From positions 4,296,501 through 4,360,500 of the forward strand of contig NZ_CP132203.1 in NCBI RefSeq assembly GCF_030719035.1: a stretch of 64,000 bases of DNA, read 5' to 3'. How positions within the stretch are numbered: the first letter of the stretch is position 1; each line of letters begins with the position of its first letter. A program made the position numbers and the translations under genes. A model generated the notes under the pieces. The model made no database searches. It saw nothing but the letters and a program-made list of their open reading frames with translations, and was not told where the DNA came from. This stretch comes from Hahella sp. HNIBRBA332 (GTDB lineage: Bacteria > Pseudomonadota > Gammaproteobacteria > Pseudomonadales > Oleiphilaceae). Of this stretch, positions 48,670 through 57,918 are shown piece by piece.

Positions 48670-50931
48670 TCAATAAGTCCAGTTAACCGTCAGCCTGGCG
48701 CTGCGGGGGGCGCCATAGTAACTCTGCGCCCAGTACAGACTGTTCAGGTATTTCTCATCCGTGATGTTGTCCAGATTCAAGGTAGCGCTCCAGTTATCCG
48801 TAAAGTCATACTTCGCCATCAAGTTGACCAGCATGTAATCCTCCTGAGTGGTGCGGATGGATTCGCCCGCATTCGGACCCGTCGTAGCCACGCCTTGCTC
48901 CCTGTAAATGTCGTCCTGCCAGCTCACACTGGCGCCCACTTTCAGCCGCTCCAGTTCGGGAACGCGATAGCTGGAGGACAAACGCAGCATACGCCGGGGC
49001 ACGTAGGACTTGGCGTCCTCGCCATCTTTGTCTTCGATGGAAACGTAAGTGAAACCGCCCGCCACTTCCCAGCCGGGAGACACTTCTCCGGCGATCTCCA
49101 GCTCATACCCCTGACTGGAAACGCCATCCACGCCTTTGTAGTAATTCGTACTGGTTCCAGGATAAACGCCCGCCACTTCCGCGACGTTATCCTGTTCGGT
49201 TTTGAAGACAGCGATGGTGGTGTTGAGACGCTCATTGAACAGCTCGCTCTTCAACCCCGCTTCGATGTTGTCGCCCTTCACCGGATCGAGGCGGTTATGG
49301 TCAATATCGTCCTTGAACTGAGGATCGAATATTTTGGTGTAGCTGACATACACCAAATGATTTTCGTGTATATCCGCCACAACACCAGCGTAGGGAACCA
49401 CTTCTCCACTTTGTGTTTCTTTCTTGCTGTCGCCGTAGGTAACGCCGCTGCTATCCAGGTCCGTCACCCGGAAGCCGGTGATCAAGGTCAGACGATCCAT
49501 GGGCTTGAGGCGGGTAGCGGCGTACAGGCTTCGGCGCTTGTCGGTGAAATCGCTGCCCGCTACGCCTGCGTTATATTCCGGGTCGGGGTAATCGCCATCC
49601 CAATCTTCGATGTCATCAATTTCCGTCCCAATACCTGCGCCATATTTGGACTCGTCCCACACTTCGGATTTTGACCAGTTCAAACCGATCACCGCTTCGT
49701 GCTCCCGTCCTCCCAGGGTGAATGGCCCTGTCGCATAGACATCGGCGATCCACTGCTCATTATCGAAGCCATACAAACTTGGATACGCGTAAAGATCAGA
49801 CCCGGGCGTATCCGGATTAGGCGTCCCGTATACATAAAACAGCTTGGTATCAGCTTTGACTTGCTGCCGGGTAACCACGCCTTTGATACGCCAGCCGTTG
49901 GCGAAGTCATGCGCCAGCTCAACAAAGGAGCTGTCGATACGGCCATCCCAATACGCCCAATCCGTCGCCGTACTGACCGACGCATCGTAATTCGTCGCCG
50001 AACCATCCGTCCGGTACAGTGGCAATGCGCCCCACATTGGGCTGTTGGAGAGCGTATCCTGGCGACTGTGGCCCAACGTCAGCGTGGTGCTGTCATTCAA
50101 ATCGGCCTCCACCACGCCATAAAAAATGGTCTTTTCCTGCTCATAGCGATCCAGATAGGACTCTTTATCCTGATAGGACACCACCAGCCTGCCGCGCACT
50201 CTCTCTGACTCCAGCAAAGCGCCGGAAACATCCGCGTCGACACGGCGGTTATCCCATGAGCCATAAGAAAGCCCCACGGAAGCCTGAGTGTCCGCCGTCG
50301 GCCGCTTGCGCACAAAGTTAACCGTGGCGGAGGGCGTTCCCGTGCCAGTCATGAGTCCATTGGCGCCGCGAAGCACCTCAATACGGTCGTATATTGCCGT
50401 ATCAATATCGCCGTACAGGTTGCCGTATACGAAAGGGACGCCAATGCCATCGAGCTGGAAGTTGGTGATATCAAACCCTCTTGCCGTAAAGTAGGTGCGG
50501 TCGGTTTCCACCTGCTCCACGGTGACGCCGGGACTGTACGCCAGCACATCGTTGATATCCGTCAGCGCAAAGTCCTGCAGTTGCGTTCGGGTGATCACCG
50601 ACACCGACTGCGGGGTCTCCCGCAGCGACATGTCCATCCGCGACGCCGTATTGCTGGCGCGGGTTGTGTAAGACCCGCTGCCTTCCGTCGGGGCGACGCC
50701 GCCAGCCTTAGCGTTTACCGTCACCGGCTGCAACACCTGTACGTCATCGCTATCTTCCGCCGCGACGCCTCCTGAGGCCAGCAACCCCAGCGACAACGCC
50801 GCCACCCAATACGCCAGTCCGTTGGCGACATAGGGCGGCGCGTGACGGACAGATCGTCCGGCGCTGCAAGTTTGGGAAGAGATTGGGAATAAACGGGGCG
50901 CAAATTTACCGGGGCTACGGTGCGTCGCCAT
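48670..50931 (-). CDS. TonB-dependent siderophore receptor
   Basis: 753 residues. A long signal region ends near ASGGVAAEDS. A plug domain carries SRMDMSLRETPQSVSVITRTQLQDF, DRTYFTARGFDITNFQLDGIG and DRIEVLRGANGLMTGTGTPSATVNFVRKRP, all typical of FhuE/FpvA/FoxA-type ferric-siderophore receptors. A 22-strand barrel follows, ending LTVNWTY. There is no N-terminal signalling domain. It is divergent from a fhuF-like/fhuCDB set, so the ligand is probably a hydroxamate-class siderophore. GAGAGGAA precedes the ATG. Confidence 0.95.
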   Translation of the reverse strand: MATHRSPGKFAPRLFPISSQTCSAGRSVRHAPPYVANGLAYWVAALSLGLLASGGVAAEDSDDVQVLQPVTVNAKAGGVAPTEGSGSYTTRASNTASRMDMSLRETPQSVSVITRTQLQDFALTDINDVLAYSPGVTVEQVETDRTYFTARGFDITNFQLDGIGVPFVYGNLYGDIDTAIYDRIEVLRGANGLMTGTGTPSATVNFVRKRPTADTQASVGLSYGSWDNRRVDADVSGALLESERVRGRLVVSYQDKESYLDRYEQEKTIFYGVVEADLNDSTTLTLGHSRQDTLSNSPMWGALPLYRTDGSATNYDASVSTATDWAYWDGRIDSSFVELAHDFANGWRIKGVVTRQQVKADTKLFYVYGTPNPDTPGSDLYAYPSLYGFDNEQWIADVYATGPFTLGGREHEAVIGLNWSKSEVWDESKYGAGIGTEIDDIEDWDGDYPDPEYNAGVAGSDFTDKRRSLYAATRLKPMDRLTLITGFRVTDLDSSGVTYGDSKKETQSGEVVPYAGVVADIHENHLVYVSYTKIFDPQFKDDIDHNRLDPVKGDNIEAGLKSELFNERLNTTIAVFKTEQDNVAEVAGVYPGTSTNYYKGVDGVSSQGYELEIAGEVSPGWEVAGGFTYVSIEDKDGEDAKSYVPRRMLRLSSSYRVPELERLKVGASVSWQDDIYREQGVATTGPNAGESIRTTQEDYMLVNLMAKYDFTDNWSATLNLDNITDEKYLNSLYWAQSYYGAPRSARLTVNWTY

Positions 50932-51055
50932 ACTGCGGGTTCCTCTCAGGTAACAATTAGTTCAGCAGACAAGCAGCTTCCGGCTAATTGTCTGAAACGA
51001 TAGGATCTGGATGGCGTCCGGGCCAATGCGGCAATGCATTATTTGATAATCTAAA

Positions 51056-51076
51056 CGCAAATCATTATCATTTGAT
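51056..51076. promoter_or_regulatory. Fur-box-like site between divergent iron genes
   Basis: The segment around AAATCATTATCATTTGATT resembles the Fur consensus GATAATGATAATCATTATC, strongest in the ATCATTATCATT part. It is about 125 bases upstream of the receptor start and 135 bases before the reductase. A second TGATAAT lies just before it (51044-51050). Confidence 0.6.
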
Positions 51077-51210
51077 TTATTTTTCGCGTCAACCTGCAGG
51101 GAAACGTCGCCGTAACGCAGTTTCAATTCGGCGACCTAACTCCCCCAGGTATCGGCGACATTGAGTAAGCCATCATTCGCAGCCATTAACTCGGACAGTC
51201 CAATCACCCC

Positions 51211-52002
51211 GTGAGACCATCATCGCCCACGCACAACTGTCAGCCCGGCGCAGCTTTGGTTCCGCTGGATGCGCTGCTGCGCGCCGCCGCGCTGGCGCAC
51301 CCCGCGCTGACGGGAGAGATTGGCTTTGATAACGCGGGCTTGATTCGCGCCAAGGCTGATAACCAGGAGATTCTGACGCAATTACACAGCTACTGGCGCG
51401 ATGCCTGCCCCGAGGCCGGCGCCCCATACTGGGCCGTGCGCAGTTGGACCATGCTGGTATGGCAACCGACCTTTCTTGCCGTCGCAGCGGTGCATCTGGT
51501 CGGAACCGCCGCGCCTTTATCAGAACTGGGGCAGAAATACGCCCAGGGTGTAGTAGCCGGCTTCCGCATGCCGCCTGTCGCAACGCCATCCGACGCCGTC
51601 GAACGCCTGATCGAAGTCAGCGGCGCAGAGCTGGCGCAAGTGTGCGAAATCTTTCTTAATCAGCTAAACCGCATCGCCAGGGTAAAGCCGCTGATCGCCA
51701 AACGCCTGGTTGCGGACAGTCTGTTATCCGCCCTCGCCCGCCTCAGCCTGCTCGCTTCCCCTCCCGACAACCAACAGATACAGCAATGGGCGCAAGCCTG
51801 GCTGAAGGCCATGGATCTTATTGGATACAGCAACCTGACGCCCATTGCGCTGTGTAACGGAAGACTGCAACTGACCCTGGACCGCAAAGCCTGTTGCCTG
51901 CACTACCTGCGGCAGGACGGCGAACTGTGCGCATCCTGCCCGAAACAAAAACCGGAAGTGCGCGTACAGCGACTGACGGAAGAGTGGAACGCCTATGCTT
52001 GA
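51211..52002 (+). CDS. FhuF-like siderophore-iron reductase
   Basis: About 263 residues. The C-terminal cluster motif ACCLHYLRQDGELCASCPK gives the C-C-x10-C-x2-C pattern that binds the unusual [2Fe-2S] of FhuF. It reduces ferric siderophore in the cytoplasm so iron is released. The start is GTG at 51211 without a strong ribosome site. It overlaps the ATPase gene by eight bases, placing it first in the uptake operon. Confidence 0.9.
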   Translation: MRPSSPTHNCQPGAALVPLDALLRAAALAHPALTGEIGFDNAGLIRAKADNQEILTQLHSYWRDACPEAGAPYWAVRSWTMLVWQPTFLAVAAVHLVGTAAPLSELGQKYAQGVVAGFRMPPVATPSDAVERLIEVSGAELAQVCEIFLNQLNRIARVKPLIAKRLVADSLLSALARLSLLASPPDNQQIQQWAQAWLKAMDLIGYSNLTPIALCNGRLQLTLDRKACCLHYLRQDGELCASCPKQKPEVRVQRLTEEWNAYA

Positions 52003-52762
52003 ACTTGAAGATATCCGCGTGCGCCGCGATGGCCGTGACATTCTGTCTCTGCCCCAGCTGTCTCTGGACCCGCGCCGCTTCAACGTTATCCTGGGGCATA
52101 ACGGGTCTGGAAAATCCACCCTGATCAATTTGCTGGCGCGGCAGATCCAGCCGGACTCCGGCGTCATCCGGCTGCAAAACCGTCCTTTGAATGATTACTC
52201 GCAACGGGATCTGGCGAGGAATATCGCGTTTCTGCCGCAAAATCTGCCGGAAGTCGCCGGCCTCAATGTCAGGGAGTTGATACGCCTGGGCCGCTTTCCC
52301 TGGCGAGGGACATTTGGACGCTGGCGTCAGGAAGATACGGCGATTATCGAGGCGGCGATGGCGCAGACGGACGTGTCCCGCTATGCGGAGCACCTGACGG
52401 ATCAACTGTCCGGAGGCGAACGCCAGCGCGCCTGGATCGCCATGCTGTTAGCCCAGCAAGCGCCGCTGTTAATGCTGGACGAACCCACTTCCGCTCTGGA
52501 TTTATCTCATCAATACGAAGTGATGGGGCTGTTGCGCCGCCTCAACCAAGAACATGGACGCGGCGTTGTCGTCATCCTCCACGACGTCAATCTGGCCGCC
52601 CGTTTCGCAGACCGCATCGTGGCGCTGAAACAAGGGCGACTGGCGTTCGACGGCGCGCCGGAAACACTGCTGTCCGCGTCTCTGTTAGGAGAGCTGTACG
52701 GCATTGATATTGATCTTGTCGATCACCCGCGCCAGGACGGCAAAATCGCGGTGGTGGCATGA
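51995..52762 (+). CDS. ferric-siderophore ABC ATPase (FhuC/FepC type)
   Basis: 255 residues. Walker A GHNGSGKST, Q-loop FLPQNLPE, signature LSGGERQRAWIAM, Walker B PLLMLDEPTSALDL and switch VVILHDVNLAARF. Powers import of ferric siderophore through the fused permease encoded two genes on. Starts inside the reductase gene's end. Length and motifs fit FhuC-type importers. Confidence 0.96.
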   Translation: MLELEDIRVRRDGRDILSLPQLSLDPRRFNVILGHNGSGKSTLINLLARQIQPDSGVIRLQNRPLNDYSQRDLARNIAFLPQNLPEVAGLNVRELIRLGRFPWRGTFGRWRQEDTAIIEAAMAQTDVSRYAEHLTDQLSGGERQRAWIAMLLAQQAPLLMLDEPTSALDLSHQYEVMGLLRRLNQEHGRGVVVILHDVNLAARFADRIVALKQGRLAFDGAPETLLSASLLGELYGIDIDLVDHPRQDGKIAVVA

Positions 52763-52814
52763 CGCTAATGACTTCTTACCGCAATTCAAGTAACCCTTCG
52801 CCTTTCATTTGGGT

Positions 52815-53777
52815 ATGCCCATGATTTTATTTTCCGATCTGATTCGCCCTTCCCGTCGCCCGCTCACGCGCAGCAGCGCCTTCATCGCTTTCGCCACTAT
52901 CCTGGCGCTGACGACCAGCGTCTGCGCCCAGGCGCTTACCATTACCGACAGTCGCGGCGAGCATGAATTCACGCAAACTCCGCAACGGGTCATCGCGCTG
53001 AACTGGTCCATGGCGGAAAATCTGGTGGAGCTGGGCGTCACGCCCATCGGCGTCGCCGATATCAAGGGTTATCAGGAGTGGGTAGTGCGACCGCAGCTGG
53101 CGAATTCCATCACTGACGTAGGCACGCGCTCCGAACCTAACCTGGAGCGCATTGCGGCCCTGCAGCCGGATGTGATTCTGCTTTCCAGCATGCAGGAAGG
53201 CATGGTGGAAAAACTGGAGCAAGTGGCGCCGGTACTGTTTTTCGACTCTTTCCGCGCCGACCACGATAACTTCGATGTCTCCCGGCAGATCTTCCTGCAA
53301 CTGGCCCGTCTGTTCGACAAAGAAACGACAGCGAAGCAAAAGCTGGACGCCATGGACGCCCGCTTTGGCGAACTGCAGGCGCAACTGAAGGCGCACTATC
53401 ACGGCGACTTGCCCAAAGTGGCGGCAGTGCGCTTCACCACCCCCTCGGTCCTGCGCATCTTTGGCGACAACTCCATGGCGCAAGCGGCCATGACCAAACT
53501 GGGACTACAACCCGCCCTGCCACAGCCGGCGACCCAATGGGGCATCACGCAGAAAAAGGTGACGGACCTGGGGCGCATCAAAGACGGCGTGGTGATTTAC
53601 ATCGAGCCTTTCGAGCAAGCGGACGATCTATTCTCCACGCCATTGTGGCGGGCTATGCCCTTCGTTCGCAGCGGACGCTTCGCCGCCGCCCGCTCCACCT
53701 GGACTTACGGCGGACCGCTGTCGGTGCGATATCTGGCGGAGTCCATCACCGACGCCTTATTAACGCTAACGCCGTGA
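52815..53777 (+). CDS. ferric-siderophore periplasmic binding protein
   Basis: About 320 residues. Signal peptide (SAFIAFATILALTTSVCAQA), then class III substrate-binding domain: QTPQRVIALNWSMAENLVELGVTPIGVAD near the start, PNLERIAALQPDVILL, a long backbone helix, and the C-terminal lobe ending YGGPLSVRYLAESI. This is the FhuD/FatB-type fold. ATGs at 52815 and 52821 are the start candidates; neither has a good ribosome site. It lies between ATPase and permease genes. Confidence 0.93.
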   Translation: MPMILFSDLIRPSRRPLTRSSAFIAFATILALTTSVCAQALTITDSRGEHEFTQTPQRVIALNWSMAENLVELGVTPIGVADIKGYQEWVVRPQLANSITDVGTRSEPNLERIAALQPDVILLSSMQEGMVEKLEQVAPVLFFDSFRADHDNFDVSRQIFLQLARLFDKETTAKQKLDAMDARFGELQAQLKAHYHGDLPKVAAVRFTTPSVLRIFGDNSMAQAAMTKLGLQPALPQPATQWGITQKKVTDLGRIKDGVVIYIEPFEQADDLFSTPLWRAMPFVRSGRFAAARSTWTYGGPLSVRYLAESITDALLTLTP

Positions 53778-53815
53778 CCAAACCGGATCAGCTTATCGCT
53801 ACAGGTTGAAGTCGT

Positions 53816-55783
53816 ATGCGCCGCTATCTGGTCACCCTGGCGTTATTGCCGGTTCTGCTGTTCGCCTACCTGCAACTCAGCTCACCGCCGCCGCTCAACG
53901 TGCAATGGACGTTGCTCAGCGGCGGCGCAGCCGTGGAGTTTGAAGACTTTCAGTTCTTTTACGCCACCCTGCCCCGCGCCGCGCTGGCCTTGCTGGTTGG
54001 CGGCGCCATGGGATTAGTCGGCAGTCTGTTGCAACAAATCACCCAGAATCGCCTGCTCTCCCCCATGACCCTGGGTGCCGCTTCAGGAGCCTGGCTGGCG
54101 CTGGTCTGCGCCAGCGTCTGGGCGCCTGCACTGATGGCGGACTATGGCGCCTGGATCGCCATGGCGGGCGCCAGCCTTTCCGTCACGCTGGTGTTATTGA
54201 TCGCCGGCAGCGGAGGTCTTGCCGGATTGCCCGTCGTGCTGGCGGGCATGGCCGTCAACATTCTGCTGGGCGCGGCAGCTTCCGCCATCGTGCTACTCAA
54301 CGACCAGTATGCGCGTAACCTGTTCATCTGGGGCGCGGGCGACTTAACGCAAACAGACTGGAACTGGGTGATCTGGCTCGCGCCCAAACTAAGTATCGCC
54401 CTGCTGATCCTGCTGTTTGCGCATCGCCCCCTAACCTTGCTGCGCCTCGGAGAGGCCGGGGCGCGAGGACGCGGTATGGGCGTTTTCGCCACACTGGCGT
54501 TGCTGCTTCCCGCCGCGCTTTGGCTGGTGGCGTGCTCTATCACAGCGGTAGGAGTTATCAGTTTTATCGGCCTGCTGACGCCCAATCTCGCTCGCGCCCT
54601 GGGAGCGCGCCGCGCCGGCGATGAGTTAGCCTATAGCCTGTTACTGGGCGGACTGCTGTTGCTGGCGACTGACGCCATCGCCGTGCTGGCCAGCCAATGG
54701 ACAACCGATCTGGTTCCCAGCGGCGCCGCGGCGGCGCTAATCGGCGCGCCTGGATTAATCTGGTTCACACGCCGCAAGTTAACCGCCGCCGATCATAGCT
54801 CTCTACAACTGCCCGCCGGCGTGATGAAGTTATCCAAAACCGTTCTGATCATGCTGGCGCTGGGCGTGCCTGCAACAGCGGCGATAGCGTTGCTATGGTC
54901 TCCAGAAGGGGCCGGTTCCGTCAACTGGCGCTTTGGCTGGCCGTCTGAACTGGTTTTCTCCCTGCGCTGGCCGCGCATTGTCACCGCGGCGGCGGCGGGG
55001 GGCGGCATGGCCCTCGCGGGCGTCATCCTTCAGCGGCTGATTCGCAACCCCCTGGCAAGCCCGGATATTCTGGGCATGTCCGCCGGCGCATCACTGACTT
55101 TAGTGCTTTCCGTGTTGGCGTTTGGCGGCTCAATCTATCAAGCCGGGCCATTGATCGCTTTCGCCGGCAGCCTGGGCGTTCTTTTGATTCTGTTACTGTT
55201 GGGACGTCGACATCACTATGCCCCTGGCGTGATGGTGCTGACCGGCATCTCCCTGGCGGCGTTGATAGACGCCCTGGTGCGTTTCGCCCTGGCCAAGGGC
55301 AGCGACAGCGCGTATTCAATTCTGGGCTGGATGGCCGGCTCCACTTACCAAACCACCGACGGTAAAGCCTGGCTTCTGCTGACCGGCGTTATCGTCCTCG
55401 CCACGTTATGCGCGCTTTGCTCCCGCTGGCTGACATTGATCTCCGCTGGCGATCAGGTCGCACTGGCCCGTGGTCTGAATATCAAACGCGCCCGTCTGGC
55501 GCTACTGTTTCTGGCTTCCCTCGCCTGCGCGCTGGTCACGGCAGTGATGGGCCCCGTCGCCTTCGTAGGCCTGCTCGCGCCTCACATGGCCGCCATGCTC
55601 GGCGCCCGCAAAGCGCAGCAGCAGTTACTTCTCGCCATCTTGTTGGGCGCGTTGCTGATGATTCTCTCCGACTGGCTGGGACGCACGCTGTTGTACCCAG
55701 CGCAAATGCCCGCCGGCGCAATCGCCTCTTTGCTTGGCGGCGGCTACTTCATCTACCTGCTGACACGTCGACGCGCCGCTTAA
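53816..55783 (+). CDS. fhuB: fused ferric-siderophore permease FhuB
   Basis: 655 residues with about 20 membrane helices: two FecCD-type permease halves in one chain, the FhuB layout. Each half has the family motif: GGAMGLVGSLLQQITQNRLLSPMTLGAASGA in the first, GGGMALAGVILQRLIRNPLASPDILGMSAGA in the second. Cytoplasmic loops GLLTPNLAR and GLLAPHMAAMLG contact the ATPase. Imports ferric hydroxamate-type siderophore. Last gene of the operon. Confidence 0.96.
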   Translation: MRRYLVTLALLPVLLFAYLQLSSPPPLNVQWTLLSGGAAVEFEDFQFFYATLPRAALALLVGGAMGLVGSLLQQITQNRLLSPMTLGAASGAWLALVCASVWAPALMADYGAWIAMAGASLSVTLVLLIAGSGGLAGLPVVLAGMAVNILLGAAASAIVLLNDQYARNLFIWGAGDLTQTDWNWVIWLAPKLSIALLILLFAHRPLTLLRLGEAGARGRGMGVFATLALLLPAALWLVACSITAVGVISFIGLLTPNLARALGARRAGDELAYSLLLGGLLLLATDAIAVLASQWTTDLVPSGAAAALIGAPGLIWFTRRKLTAADHSSLQLPAGVMKLSKTVLIMLALGVPATAAIALLWSPEGAGSVNWRFGWPSELVFSLRWPRIVTAAAAGGGMALAGVILQRLIRNPLASPDILGMSAGASLTLVLSVLAFGGSIYQAGPLIAFAGSLGVLLILLLLGRRHHYAPGVMVLTGISLAALIDALVRFALAKGSDSAYSILGWMAGSTYQTTDGKAWLLLTGVIVLATLCALCSRWLTLISAGDQVALARGLNIKRARLALLFLASLACALVTAVMGPVAFVGLLAPHMAAMLGARKAQQQLLLAILLGALLMILSDWLGRTLLYPAQMPAGAIASLLGGGYFIYLLTRRRAA

Positions 55784-55824
55784 AACGATTTTCGCTTGCC
55801 TGTTGGCGAAATACCGGTAGACTA

Positions 55825-55859
55825 ACAAACAAATGTTAGACATACGGACATTTGTTTGT
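55825..55859. promoter_or_regulatory. perfect 12-bp inverted repeat over the psuK start
   Basis: ACAAACAAATGT (55825-55836) and ACATTTGTTTGT (55848-55859) match perfectly, with an 11-base spacer and centres 23 bases apart, about two helical turns. The right arm covers both candidate start codons of psuK. It is a strong operator candidate for the N-terminal winged helix of PsuK itself. Confidence 0.75.
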
Positions 55860-56952
55860 GATAACCGAACGCGAACAAGAGATCCTGGATTTAATCCGCC
55901 AGGACCCGCTCATCTCTCAACAGGCCCTGGCCGATCGTCTGGGCGTCAGCCGCTCCGCCGTGGCGGGTCATATTATGAACCTCTCCAACAAAGGCGCGAT
56001 TCGCGGCAAAGGCTATATCCTCGCGGACAATCCCTACGTTGTGGTGATTGGCGGCGCCAACATGGATATCCTCGGGCAGCCCAAAGACAAACTGCTGCCC
56101 CGTGACTCCAATCCGGGGCATGTCAGCTGCTCTCCCGGCGGCGTCGCCCGCAATATTGCGGAAAACCTGGCGCGACTGGGCCTGGACGTGCGGTTGATCG
56201 CGCCGCTGGGCAAGGACGTATACGGGCAGACGCTGCTGGAGCAAGGCCTGCAATGCGGCATCGACATGCGTCATTGTCTGCAGCTGGACGACGCCGCCAC
56301 CTCCACCTATCTGTCAGTGCTGGACGCATGCGGCGACATGTCCGTCGCCATCAACGACATGCAGATTCTGGATCGTCTCAGCGTCGAATACCTGCGCAGC
56401 CATGCCGATATGATCCGGCGCGCCAGCCTGCTGATCGTCGACGCTAACCTGTCCGCCGGCGTATTGGAGTACCTGCTCAGCCAGTTCCCTGATCTGCCGA
56501 TATTCGCGGACCCTGTGTCTGGGCCCAAGTCGGACAAGTTACGCGGGCTGCTCGACGCCATCCACACATTCAAACCCAATCTGGCGGAAGCGAAACGCCT
56601 TTCCGGGATGGACGCCGAGGATGACGGACAGTTATCGCAGCTGGCCTCCTGGTTTCATCAAAAAGGCGTGCAGCGCGTTTGCATCAGTCTCGGCGCCCAG
56701 GGCGTTTACGTCAGTGAATCCGGCCGTCACCAACTGTATCCGCCGCCGCCAATCCAGCCGGTCAACGCCAATGGAGCCGGCGATGCGTTTCTCGCCGGCC
56801 TCGCCTATGGCTGGCTGGCGCAGTGGCCCACGCCCAAATCCGTTAACTTCGCCATCGCCGCCTCGGCGGTGGCCATGTCGCACCAGGCGACCATCAACCC
56901 GAATATGTCCCTGGCGACTGTGAACCGTTTACTAGAGGAAGCTTTTTTATGA
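55852..56952 (+). CDS. psuK: pseudouridine kinase with N-terminal HTH (PsuK)
   Basis: About 366 residues. N-terminal winged helix of about 55 residues (EREQEILDLIRQDPLISQQALADRLGVSRSAVAGHIMNL), then a PfkB-family kinase: GGANMDILG, SPGGVARNIAENLARLG and the catalytic loop NANGAGDAFLAG. Phosphorylates pseudouridine at the 5' position, identified by the coupled psuG gene. Start TTG at 55852 or GTG at 55858, both inside a perfect palindrome. The fused HTH suggests an autoregulatory kinase. Overlaps psuG by four bases. Confidence 0.9.
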   Translation: MFVITEREQEILDLIRQDPLISQQALADRLGVSRSAVAGHIMNLSNKGAIRGKGYILADNPYVVVIGGANMDILGQPKDKLLPRDSNPGHVSCSPGGVARNIAENLARLGLDVRLIAPLGKDVYGQTLLEQGLQCGIDMRHCLQLDDAATSTYLSVLDACGDMSVAINDMQILDRLSVEYLRSHADMIRRASLLIVDANLSAGVLEYLLSQFPDLPIFADPVSGPKSDKLRGLLDAIHTFKPNLAEAKRLSGMDAEDDGQLSQLASWFHQKGVQRVCISLGAQGVYVSESGRHQLYPPPPIQPVNANGAGDAFLAGLAYGWLAQWPTPKSVNFAIAASAVAMSHQATINPNMSLATVNRLLEEAFL

Positions 56953-57860
56953 ATACTTATCTGGACGTATCTCCCGAAGTACAAGCCGCTCTGGCGGCCG
57001 GCAAACCGGTCGTGGCGCTGGAGTCAACCATCATTTCCCATGGCATGCCCTGGCCGCAAAACGCGGAAACAGCATTGCAGGTGGAGCAGATCGTGCGCGA
57101 CAACGGCGCGGTTCCCGCCACTATCGCCATCATCAAAGGCCGCCTGAAAGTCGGTTTGAGCAAAGAAGAGATCGAATACCTGGGCCAGGCCGGTTTGAGC
57201 GTCACCAAAGCCAGTCGTCGTGACATTCCCTTTATCGTCGCCCGTGGCGGCGACGGCGCCACCACTGTCGCTTCAACAATGATCCTGGCGGCCATGGCGG
57301 GAGTCAAAGTCTTCGCCACCGGCGGTATCGGCGGCGTGCATCGCGGCGCCCAGGAAACCTTTGATATTTCCGCCGACCTGCAGGAACTGGCGCACACCGA
57401 CGTGGCGGTCATCTGCGCCGGCGCCAAATCCATTCTCGACCTGGGCCTGACCCGGGAATATCTGGAAACTCATGGCGTGCCTCTGGTGGGCTATCAGACG
57501 TCCACCCTGCCTGCGTTCTACACCCGCGACAGCGATTTCGATGTGGATTATCAATTGGATACGCCAGAGCAGATCGCTTCGGCGCTGCAAGCCAAATGGG
57601 CAATGGGCCTGCGCGGCGGCGTGGTGATCGCCAACCCGATCCCGGAAGCCTACGCCATGGACCGCGCCAAGATTGACCAGGCCATCAACGCCGCGTTGAC
57701 GGAAATGGAAGAGAATGGCGTCAGCGGTAAAGACTCCACGCCGTTCCTGCTGGCGAAAGTCGCGGAAATTACTGGCGGCGACAGCCTGAAAGCCAACATC
57801 CAGTTGGTGTTCAATAACGCAGCCCTGGCGGCGCGCATCGCTGCCGCCTACTACGCTTAA
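56949..57860 (+). CDS. psuG: pseudouridine-5'-phosphate glycosidase
   Basis: 303 residues. Splits pseudouridine 5'-phosphate into uracil and ribose 5-phosphate (reversible). Family signatures: ALESTIISHGMPWPQN, GGIGGVHRGAQETFDISADL (Mn site region), VICAGAKSILDLGLT with the active-site Lys, and ANPIPEAYAM. GAGGA precedes the ATG, which overlaps the psuK stop. Uracil released here could be used by upp or the URC genes about 9 kb away. Confidence 0.97.
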   Translation: MNTYLDVSPEVQAALAAGKPVVALESTIISHGMPWPQNAETALQVEQIVRDNGAVPATIAIIKGRLKVGLSKEEIEYLGQAGLSVTKASRRDIPFIVARGGDGATTVASTMILAAMAGVKVFATGGIGGVHRGAQETFDISADLQELAHTDVAVICAGAKSILDLGLTREYLETHGVPLVGYQTSTLPAFYTRDSDFDVDYQLDTPEQIASALQAKWAMGLRGGVVIANPIPEAYAMDRAKIDQAINAALTEMEENGVSGKDSTPFLLAKVAEITGGDSLKANIQLVFNNAALAARIAAAYYA

Positions 57861-57871
57861 ATTCTTTATCT

Positions 57872-57908
57872 ACGGAGTGGTTTGTCGGCGCTCGTCAAAC
57901 CGCTCCGT
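57872..57908. terminator. 13-bp stem terminator between psuG and a convergent small ORF
   Basis: ACGGAGTGGTTTG pairs with CAAACCGCTCCGT (one G-U), loop of 11 bases, followed on the plus strand by CCTTTT. It is placed between the convergent stops and likely works both ways. Confidence 0.65.
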
Positions 57909-57918
57909 CTGATCCTTT

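Noticed and set aside
48640..49674. Plus-strand frame of 344 codons
   Set aside because: It is antisense to the TonB receptor; its composition mirrors that gene.
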